Of a stretch of DNA of 46,145 bases, positions 16,790 through 22,976 are shown piece by piece (the stretch's first letter is position 1; the number at the start of each line of letters is the position of its first letter). The notes under the pieces are model-generated. The model searched no databases, was not told the DNA's origin, and was given only the letters and a program-made list of their open reading frames with translations. Origin of the DNA: Planctomycetota bacterium (GTDB lineage Bacteria; Planctomycetota; UBA1135; GCA-002748355); the NCBI GenBank assembly GCA_002685965.1, contig NYZE01000055.1, positions 1 to 46,145 of the forward strand, in the 5' to 3' direction. The translations under genes and the position numbers were made by a program.

Positions 16790-18811
16790 TTGGCGTTTGG
16801 CGTCCACTACGTCCCGGTTGACCATGATGCGGGCTTGCTCGAGGCGGGCGTGCAGGGGGTAGTCCTTGGTCAGGGCGTGCTGCAGCTGGCGCAGCATTTG
16901 GATGGCCATGCGGAAGGTCCGTACGACGTCGCCACCAGAAGCGCTCGTGTAGTGAGCCAGTTCCTCGAAGTCGCAGCCGTCGCACCACGACAGCGTGGCC
17001 GGGAGCATGCCGAAGTCCGGCAGCTTGATCGTCTGATCGAAACCGTTCTGCAACTCGATGCTCGTGAAACGACGGATCGCGGCTTCGATGTCGTAGGCGA
17101 ACCGCTTCTCGCGCTTGGATAGCTGCACGAGCATCTGATCGCCGCGCCGCTCCTCGTAGACAATGCTGACGACGACACCGGCCAGTTCGCCCGGGGTCAG
17201 CTGGTCGAGGGTGCCGTTGAACAGAAGCTCGGTCAGCTGGATCTCGTAGCCATTGATCTGGCGCGCGATCTTCGCGCGCGGCATGAGGCCCTCGCCGGGG
17301 TCGAGGTAGCCACTCGCCTCGAGTACGTTCAGCTTGCGCAGGATGCGCGCGGTTTCTGCCGCACGCACGGTCGCGCGCTTCTTGTGGCCGCCCTTCTGTA
17401 GTTGGTAGAAGGAGAACGATTTCTCGTAGGCCTTGACGAGCCCGCGTCCCATGCGTTCGTAGAGGTTGATGAGCGTGGCGTAGGACAGGTTGAAGCGCGA
17501 TACGATCGGCTCCGGTTCGCCGAACAAGACCCGCTTGAGCGGTCCGTTCACGAGGTCCTCGGTGTCGAGCACGCTGTAGACGAGGCCTTGCTTGTCGATG
17601 CCTTGACGGCCAGCGCGGCCCGCCATCTGCAAGTAGTCGCGCCGCTTCATGTAGCCGAACTGCACGCCGTCGAACTTGCGCAGGCTGTCGAAGCACACGC
17701 AGCGCGCCGGCATGTTGATGCCCATCGCGAACGTCTCGGTCGTGAACAACAGCTTCAAGAGCCCTGAGGTGAAGAGCCGTTCGACGATCTCCTTGTGGAT
17801 CGGCAGCATGCCGGCGTGGTGGAAGCCGATGCCACGCAGCGCTCGGTCGCGGAGGAACGACAGCTCGGCGTCGTCTTGCCAGTCGATTTCGAAGAGCTGG
17901 CAGATCTGGTCGAACACCCGCTGCATCTTGCGCCGGTCGTTGCCCTTGAGCAGGGCGCGGTAGGCGTTGCGGGTGGCCTTGATCTCGCACTCGCGGCGCG
18001 AGAAGCAGAAGTAGAGTACCGGCAGCTGGTCATCTTCGCAGAGCTGGTCGAGCAGCATGCGGCTCGCCTCGTGCGGGCCGAAGTGCTGCTGGCGCCTACC
18101 GCCGCGGCGTTGTGGCCCACCTCGCCGCGGTCCGCCGCGTCTTTGCCTGTCGGGTCGAGTCTTGGTGGAGGCCTTCTGCTGTGCCTTGCGCAGCCCTTCC
18201 CAGCGGATCTCGCCGGTGGCCGCGTGGTAGAGCCTGTGCTCGAGCGGCACCGGCCGCTTGGCGTCGAAGATGATGTCCAACTCCTGCTTGCGGATCGAGC
18301 GGATCCACTGCCCGAACATCTCGAGGTTCTGGATCGTGGCCGACAGGCAAATCAGCCGAATTTCCTCCGGTGCGAAGATCAGCGATTCTTCCCAGACCGT
18401 GCCGCGCTCGATGTCGTCCAGGTAGTGGATCTCGTCGAAGATCAGCCAGCCGACGTCATCGAAACGCTCCGGTGCCTCGAAGATCGTGTTGCGGAAGATC
18501 TCGGTCGTCATGATCAACAGGGGCGCCCCGGAGTTGATCGTGACATCGCCCGTCATGAGCCCGACCTCTGCGTAGGGGTCATCACGGAAATCACGGAACT
18601 TCTGATTCGACAAGGCTTTGATGGGCGCCGTGTAGATCGCGCGCTTGCCTTCCTGCAGCGTCTTCTGGATTGCGTATTCAGCGACCAGCGTCTTGCCGGC
18701 GCCGGTCGGGGCGGACAGGAGGACGGAGTGGTCCTGCTCGATACTCTCGACCGCACGACGCTGAAAAGCGTTCAGCTCGAGCCCCTTGAAGGTCGGTCGA
18801 TTGCGTGCCAT
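16775..18811 (-). CDS. Ski2-type DExH RNA helicase with an RGG-like linker
   Basis: The 678-residue superfamily 2 helicase probably unwinds RNA. It has Walker A APTGAGKT (34-41), motif Ia TAPIKALSNQKF, DEIH (126-129), motif III SAT, FHHAGMLPIHKEIVERLF, FTTETFAMGINMPAR (motif V) and QMAGRAGRQG (motif VI). The C-terminal part matches the Ski2/Mtr4 class rather than RecG or DEAD-box proteins. Between the two RecA lobes (about 215-245) sits a very basic stretch of RRGG and QRRGG units, like RNA-binding RGG boxes. Actinobacterial HelY is the nearest type I can name. It is transcribed alone, opposite to the subtilase and the following genes. Confidence 0.9.
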   Translation of the reverse strand: MARNRPTFKGLELNAFQRRAVESIEQDHSVLLSAPTGAGKTLVAEYAIQKTLQEGKRAIYTAPIKALSNQKFRDFRDDPYAEVGLMTGDVTINSGAPLLIMTTEIFRNTIFEAPERFDDVGWLIFDEIHYLDDIERGTVWEESLIFAPEEIRLICLSATIQNLEMFGQWIRSIRKQELDIIFDAKRPVPLEHRLYHAATGEIRWEGLRKAQQKASTKTRPDRQRRGGPRRGGPQRRGGRRQQHFGPHEASRMLLDQLCEDDQLPVLYFCFSRRECEIKATRNAYRALLKGNDRRKMQRVFDQICQLFEIDWQDDAELSFLRDRALRGIGFHHAGMLPIHKEIVERLFTSGLLKLLFTTETFAMGINMPARCVCFDSLRKFDGVQFGYMKRRDYLQMAGRAGRQGIDKQGLVYSVLDTEDLVNGPLKRVLFGEPEPIVSRFNLSYATLINLYERMGRGLVKAYEKSFSFYQLQKGGHKKRATVRAAETARILRKLNVLEASGYLDPGEGLMPRAKIARQINGYEIQLTELLFNGTLDQLTPGELAGVVVSIVYEERRGDQMLVQLSKREKRFAYDIEAAIRRFTSIELQNGFDQTIKLPDFGMLPATLSWCDGCDFEELAHYTSASGGDVVRTFRMAIQMLRQLQHALTKDYPLHARLEQARIMVNRDVVDAKRQLELG

Positions 18812-18820
18812 CAGCGGTGT

Positions 18821-18849
18821 GCTGTAGCCGACTCACGGCCATTCTTCAA
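18821..18849 (-). promoter_or_regulatory. Candidate promoter of the helicase gene
   Basis: Read on the minus strand: TTGAAG (18849-18844), a 17-base spacer, then TACAGC (18826-18821), ending 9 bases before the ATG. It matches the -35 and -10 consensus at 4 and 3 of 6 positions, so it is tentative. Confidence 0.35.
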
Positions 18850-18968
18850 ACGCCAGAAACGGCTCGCGCATCGAGGTGCCGTTGCTACACTCGGGCCCAT
18901 GGGCAGGGAGGGGGACTGCGTCACCGAATTGGCGCGACTTTTCCCTGCTTGGGGCTCGGCACGCCCGC

Positions 18969-18992
18969 GGGAATGCCCACGGGAATGCCAAC
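18969..18992 (+). repeat. Tandem 12-bp repeat before a small gene
   Basis: GGGAATGCCCAC (18969-18980) is followed at once by GGGAATGCCAAC (18981-18992), 11 of 12 identical. It sits directly before the Shine-Dalgarno of the gene at 19006, and each copy holds an ATG in that gene's frame. Confidence 0.75.
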
Positions 18993-19005
18993 GGAGGGGG
19001 AAAGC

Positions 19006-19257
19006 ATGGAGAAGTCCGACAAGGCGAGTTATCTGCGTCGACGTTTGTCCCAGTTGAAGGTTCTGACGCGCTTGTTCGAGCACGAACTGGACCTGGGCAA
19101 GGGCGACGAGATCGTCTTTGACAGACACCTCATCGAGAACGCTCTCGACACTCTCGAGGTCTTCATTGAAGACGCCGAGGCGACCATCGGTGGCAAGACG
19201 CAACGCACTTTGACGGAGAAGAGCGAGGTCAAGCCGCAGGTCACCAGACTGAACTGA
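19006..19257 (+). CDS. Small helical protein of unknown function
   Basis: The 83-residue acidic product starts MEKSDKASYLRRRLSQL and is predicted largely helical up to about residue 65 (LFEHELDLGKGDEIVFDRHLIENALDTLEVFIED), with a polar Thr/Lys tail. ATG 19006 is set by a strong GGAGGGGG Shine-Dalgarno 6-7 bases upstream; in-frame ATGs at 18973 and 18985 lie in a 12-bp tandem repeat and have none. It resembles XseB only in size and helicity and lacks its family motif. It precedes the FtsQ-like gene by 4 bases, so the two are probably co-expressed. Confidence 0.65.
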   Translation: MEKSDKASYLRRRLSQLKVLTRLFEHELDLGKGDEIVFDRHLIENALDTLEVFIEDAEATIGGKTQRTLTEKSEVKPQVTRLN

Positions 19258-19261
19258 CGCG

Positions 19262-20164
19262 GTGGTCCCGCGCGGGTCGCACCGATCGGTGAGCGCTCGC
19301 CTGGGATTCGGGCTGTTGATCGCCGTGGTCCTGGGCCTCGGCGGAATCGTCCTGTCTCGCAACCTGCTCGCCCGTGCGCGAGCACAGCCCGCGTATCAGT
19401 TCGACCCTATGCGGGTCGCCTTGGGCGACAGCGTGCCGGCATGGCTCGACCCGGCCATGGCGCGCGCCTTTCTTTCCACGTACCAGCACGTAGCCAGCAA
19501 GCCGTTCTCGCTGTTGGATCAAGCTTCGCTGACTGCGTGGGCCAAGCGCGTCAAGGCCCTTGCCTGGGTGCAGGACTGCGCGATGCGGCTGCGCTTGCCC
19601 GACGCCGCCCACCTGAGCCTGACGCTGCGCCGTCCCGTGGCCTATGCGCAGGGTGCGCTGCAGCGCACCTGGTTGTTCGACCGCGACGGGAGTCGTTTTC
19701 CCCTCCATGGTCAGGGGAACCACGCGACGTCGGTGCTGGCATCGACGGAGCGTCTGCCCGAACTGCGGGGTCTGGGCGCGGCCGAAGCGCCGCACCTCGA
19801 GGCCTACTGTGGGGCCGCGCAGGTTGCCGCGTGCTTCATGGAGGAAGTGTTGCCGAGCGTCGCCAAGGCTGCCGGGCCGGGTGTGCCGTTACCGCGGCTG
19901 CTTGGCATCGACCTCGCCAATGCCGGCCTGCGCCGGAGCCGGGACCGGCCCGAGTTCCGCGTCGTCGTCGCCGGCCCGACCAAGCGTCCGGTCTTCCTGG
20001 AATGGGGGCATGCTCCCGGCTCGTCGCACCGCCTGGTGCCCGCGTCGACGAAGGCCGAGGTGCTGGCCTTGATCCTGCGCGAGCGCCCTGGCCTGGCTGG
20101 CCTGGCGGCAGCCGACCTGCGCTTCCGGCATCGCTGGCGCGTCCGACTGGTCGCAGCCCAATAG
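19262..20164 (+). CDS. Membrane-anchored FtsQ/POTRA-like protein (tentative)
   Basis: The 300-residue product has a short basic N terminus, one membrane segment (about 13-33, GFGLLIAVVLGLGGIVL) and an outside domain. In the region LPDAAHLSLTLRRPVAYAQ followed by WLFDRDGSRFPL, the pattern matches the POTRA end and following strand of FtsQ/DivIB (typically L-x-V-x-E-R-x-P-V-A, then hVDxxGxxF). Size and topology also fit FtsQ. The usual dcw neighbours (murC, ddl, ftsA, ftsZ) are absent and many planctomycetes lack FtsZ, so this may be a divergent relative or an unrelated envelope protein. GTG 19262 is used; GTG 19289 is an alternative. Confidence 0.45.
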   Translation: MVPRGSHRSVSARLGFGLLIAVVLGLGGIVLSRNLLARARAQPAYQFDPMRVALGDSVPAWLDPAMARAFLSTYQHVASKPFSLLDQASLTAWAKRVKALAWVQDCAMRLRLPDAAHLSLTLRRPVAYAQGALQRTWLFDRDGSRFPLHGQGNHATSVLASTERLPELRGLGAAEAPHLEAYCGAAQVAACFMEEVLPSVAKAAGPGVPLPRLLGIDLANAGLRRSRDRPEFRVVVAGPTKRPVFLEWGHAPGSSHRLVPASTKAEVLALILRERPGLAGLAAADLRFRHRWRVRLVAAQ

Positions 20165-20195
20165 GCCGGGTACACCCGATCGCGGTCGGCTGCGC

Positions 20196-20223
20196 TTGAC
20201 CGAAACCCGGCCAGCGCTAACCT
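20196..20223 (+). promoter_or_regulatory. Candidate sigma-70-type promoter of rplM-rpsI
   Basis: TTGACC (20196-20201), a 16-base spacer and TAACCT (20218-20223) lie in the gap before rplM. The -35 matches consensus at 5 of 6 positions. A start near 20230 would leave a leader of about 38 bases containing a pyrimidine-rich CTCCCTTTTTTGCCC. Confidence 0.5.
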
Positions 20224-20267
20224 CTTCGCTCCCTTTTTTGCCCTCTTGGCCCGGAGACGTAGAGCGG

Positions 20268-20723
20268 ATGTCGCGGACAACTCTCGACAAGCCCGACCGC
20301 AGCTTCGACTGGTACATGGTCGATGCTTCCGAGCACATACTCGGGCACATGGCGGTCGCAATCGCCGAGACCCTGATGGGCAAGCGTAAGGTCACCTATA
20401 CGCCAAACGTCTTTTCGGGCGACGGGGTGATCGTGATCAACGCTGGCCAGGTCAAGACCACGGGCCTGAAGCACAAGCGGCGCAAGTATTCGTTCTATTC
20501 CGGCTGGATCGGTGGCCGCAAAGAGGTGGCCCTCGGCGATCTCCGCGAGGACAACGCGCGCAAGCTGGTCACCCTCGCAGTCAGGCGCATGCTGCCGAAG
20601 AACCGCATGGGACGCCTCATGCTGCAGCGGCTCAAGGTCTACGAGAACGGCGAGCATCCCCATCTGGCACAAGAACCCAAGTCGCTCGTCGTGAATCTCG
20701 AGCGCTGGACCCCAGGGAGCTGA
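20268..20723 (+). CDS. rplM: 50S ribosomal protein L13
   Basis: This large-subunit protein acts early in assembly. The 151-residue product has the L13 features: WYMVDASEHILGHMAVAIAETLMGK near the start, FSGDGVIVINAGQVKTTGLK, KHKRRKYSFYSGWIGG, and the conserved RMLPKNRMGRLMLQRLKVYEN-type segment ending PHLAQEPK. ATG 20268 is used because it gives the family length and follows AGAGCGG; an upstream TTG at 20196 lies inside the likely -35 element. rpsI follows after 8 bases, the usual L13-S9 pair. Confidence 0.97.
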   Translation: MSRTTLDKPDRSFDWYMVDASEHILGHMAVAIAETLMGKRKVTYTPNVFSGDGVIVINAGQVKTTGLKHKRRKYSFYSGWIGGRKEVALGDLREDNARKLVTLAVRRMLPKNRMGRLMLQRLKVYENGEHPHLAQEPKSLVVNLERWTPGS

Positions 20724-20731
20724 GAGCACAC

Positions 20732-21133
20732 ATGGTTTTGGCAACAGATCCCTACGTCTGGGGCACCGGCCGGCGCAAGACCGCAGTCGCCCGCGTCCGC
20801 ATCAAGGCTGGCACCGGCAACGTCACCGTCAACGGCAAGGCGATGGGTGACTACTTTAACACCAAGGCGCAGATCGAGACCGTCCGTGGTCCCCTCATCG
20901 CGACCGAGTCCAACGAGCGCTACGACATCTGGGTTAACGTCAACGGCGGTGGCATGGACGGGCAGGCCGGCGCAGTTCGCATGGGCTTGGCCCGTTGCCT
21001 CGTCACCGACAACCCGCCGACCGAGGCCGTCTTGCGCGAGAAGGGGTACCTGACCCGCGATAGCCGCATGGTTGAGCGCAAGAAGCCCGGCCTGCACAAG
21101 GCGCGCAAGGCTTCGCAGTACTCCAAGCGCTAG
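20732..21133 (+). CDS. rpsI: 30S ribosomal protein S9
   Basis: This small-subunit protein has a basic C-terminal tail that reaches the P-site tRNA. The 133-residue product has WGTGRRKTAVARVRI, NVNGGGMDGQAGAVRMGLAR, and the signature end LTRDSRMVERKKPGLHKARK...QYSKR, whose SKR terminus is the tRNA-contacting element. ATG 20732 lies 8 bases after rplM, so both come from one transcript. Confidence 0.98.
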   Translation: MVLATDPYVWGTGRRKTAVARVRIKAGTGNVTVNGKAMGDYFNTKAQIETVRGPLIATESNERYDIWVNVNGGGMDGQAGAVRMGLARCLVTDNPPTEAVLREKGYLTRDSRMVERKKPGLHKARKASQYSKR

Positions 21134-21153
21134 CGTCCGCTCCACGGCCCGGG

Positions 21154-21184
21154 TTGCCCTGCTGGCGTTCCGAGTCGGTAAACT
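21154..21184 (+). promoter_or_regulatory. Candidate promoter of yebC, near-leaderless
   Basis: TTGCCC (21154-21159), a 19-base spacer and TAAACT (21179-21184) lie before yebC. The -10 ends 6 bases before the ATG, so a transcript from it would have little or no leader. The spacer is long for a standard promoter. Confidence 0.4.
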
Positions 21185-21190
21185 TCCCCT

Positions 21191-21946
21191 ATGGCTGGGC
21201 ATTCTCATTCGGCGAACATCAAGTTTCGCAAGGACCGCGTCGACTCTGCGCGGGGCAAGCTGTTCTCGAAGCTGGCGCGCGAGATCATGTCGGCCGCGAA
21301 AGAGGGGGGCGGCGACCCCAGCGCGAACCTCCGCCTGCGCTACGGGATCGACAGGGCGCGTGCGGCGAGCATGCCGCGGGACAATATCGAGCGTGCGGTC
21401 AAGAAGGGCTGTGGCGACCTCGATGGCGATCAGTTCGAGGAGATCCTCTACGAGGGCTACGGTGTCGGCGGCGTGGCGGTCTTGCTCGAGGCCTTGACCG
21501 ACAACCGCAATCGCACCGCGCCGGAGTTGCGCAGGGTCTTCGAGAAGCGCGGCGGCAACCTCGCGGCGAACGGCGCGGTGGCCTGGATGTTCGAGCGCAA
21601 GGGCCTTTTCATCGTCGAGCGTGAGGGCGCGCTCGGGGAAGACGAGATGATGGAGGTCGTGCTCGAGGTCGATGCCGAAGACCTACTGGCGTCGGAACCG
21701 GTCTACGAGATTCGTTCGGCGCCCGACCAGTTTCATCGTGTCGCGAAGGCGCTCGAGGACAAGGGCGTGGTCTTCGCCGAGGCGAAGCTTGCGTGGATCC
21801 CGTCGAACACTGTCGAAGTGGCCGACGCGGACAAAGCAGCCTCGGTGCTCCGGCTCATGCAGGACCTCGAGGATCACGACGACGTGCAGGCGGTTTCTGC
21901 GAACTACGACATCCCCGACGCGCTGATGAGCGAGATTGGTGGCTGA
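21191..21946 (+). CDS. yebC: YebC/TACO1 family protein
   Basis: Members are described as DNA-binding regulators or as ribosome-associated factors that help translate difficult stretches such as polyproline. The 251-residue product has MAGHSHSANIKFRKDRVDSARGK (family MAGHSKWANIKHRK), ARAASMPRDNIERAVKKG, YEGYGVGGVAVLLEALTDNRNRT and GAVAWMFERKG, then the C-terminal EIRSAPDQFHRVAKALEDKG. All three domains are present. The usual ruvC-ruvA-ruvB neighbours are absent. It ends one base before the next gene's ATG. Confidence 0.95.
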   Translation: MAGHSHSANIKFRKDRVDSARGKLFSKLAREIMSAAKEGGGDPSANLRLRYGIDRARAASMPRDNIERAVKKGCGDLDGDQFEEILYEGYGVGGVAVLLEALTDNRNRTAPELRRVFEKRGGNLAANGAVAWMFERKGLFIVEREGALGEDEMMEVVLEVDAEDLLASEPVYEIRSAPDQFHRVAKALEDKGVVFAEAKLAWIPSNTVEVADADKAASVLRLMQDLEDHDDVQAVSANYDIPDALMSEIGG

Positions 21947-21947
21947 C

Positions 21948-22895
21948 ATGGTGGATCCCCTCTTCGGACGCGCTTGGGTCGACGACGGTGCTCCTGCGGG
22001 CGTTCGTGACGCACTGATCGAGGTGTGCGGCGAAGTCCTGCCGCTCCCGAGCGAGCGACCGTGGGAGGCAGTTGCTGCCGACGAATTGGTCGTGTTGGCT
22101 GCAGGATCGCCACACGTGTTCGCGACGTGTGCGCGGCTCAAGCGGCCCGGAGTTCGTGTGACAGTGGCGATTGCCTGCGATGATGAAGAGCGCGAACTGG
22201 TCGAACCCATCGCACGCTTTTGCATGGCGGAGGGAACCGTGTCGTGGCGTGACCTGATCGATGGGCCAAGCACGGTCCTCGGTGGGCTCATCAGGTCGGG
22301 GAAGCCGACCGAAGCGGTCGATGTCCTGCTCGCGCGCCTCGAGGAGCGGCTCGGCGATGACGTGCGCGTGCTTGCTGATGGTGTCTTGCGCGGGCTCTCG
22401 ACCGAGCGCGAGCGGAGCTTCATCGAGTCCGTGACCGACGCCGAGACCGGGCTATTTCAGGGCAGCTTCATGGCCTTCAAGCTCGAGGAGGAGTTCAAGC
22501 GGTCGTGGCGCTTCCGCCTGCCGCTCGCGGTCGTGCTCTTCGATTTGCCACAAATGAACGACCTCGGTGATGAACGTGGGCGTGTCCTTGGCGAGGTCGC
22601 CGGCGTCCTCCTCAACGAGTGTCGCGACATCGACGTGATCGGGCGTTACGACGATACGTCGTTCTTGCTGCTGCTGCCTAGCACCGGCGCGAACGGCGCT
22701 TCGGTACTCGCGCACCGCGTGCTCGGCCACTTGCGCGACCAGATCAAGGCGCCCGTCCAGCTCGACCCGGCGATCGCCATCGTGGCGGTGCCGAGAACGG
22801 GGGTCAATCGGAAGGACGACCTGCTGGATCTGGCGCGGCTAACGCTTGTCTCGGCATGGGCGGCCGAGGGCGACCAACGCGTCTGCCTGGCCTAG
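21948..22895 (+). CDS. Degenerate GGDEF-domain protein
   Basis: The 315-residue product has an N-terminal half (about 1-150) of uncertain fold with receiver-like hydrophobic strands, then a GGDEF-type domain. The domain opens VTDAETGLFQGSFMAFKLEEEF (compare DxLTGLxNRxxFxxxL), continues AVVLFDLPQMNDLGDERGR (compare FDxDxFKxxND.xGH), and reaches GRYDDTSFLLLLP from residue 232, where active cyclases have GRYGGDEFxxxLP. Both glycines and the acidic pair are gone, so cyclic-di-GMP synthesis is very unlikely; a nucleotide-sensing or scaffold role is possible. ATG 21948 follows the yebC stop at once; TTG 21936 is an alternative. Confidence 0.75.
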   Translation: MVDPLFGRAWVDDGAPAGVRDALIEVCGEVLPLPSERPWEAVAADELVVLAAGSPHVFATCARLKRPGVRVTVAIACDDEERELVEPIARFCMAEGTVSWRDLIDGPSTVLGGLIRSGKPTEAVDVLLARLEERLGDDVRVLADGVLRGLSTERERSFIESVTDAETGLFQGSFMAFKLEEEFKRSWRFRLPLAVVLFDLPQMNDLGDERGRVLGEVAGVLLNECRDIDVIGRYDDTSFLLLLPSTGANGASVLAHRVLGHLRDQIKAPVQLDPAIAIVAVPRTGVNRKDDLLDLARLTLVSAWAAEGDQRVCLA

Positions 22896-22976
22896 ATTCA
22901 GGGCGCGCCACTGCCCGGTGGATGGCTCCTTGATCACGAATAAGTCGCGGGGGCTGCCGCAACGCCCCTCGCTGCC

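Noticed and set aside
18899-19057. 52-codon frame downstream of a TACACT element
   Set aside because: The peptide is Arg/Pro-rich without family likeness and overlaps the well-supported gene at 19006 in another frame; the TACACT may still promote that gene.
19006-19257. XseB (exonuclease VII small subunit)
   Set aside because: Similar size only; the XseB core motif is absent and no xseA is nearby.
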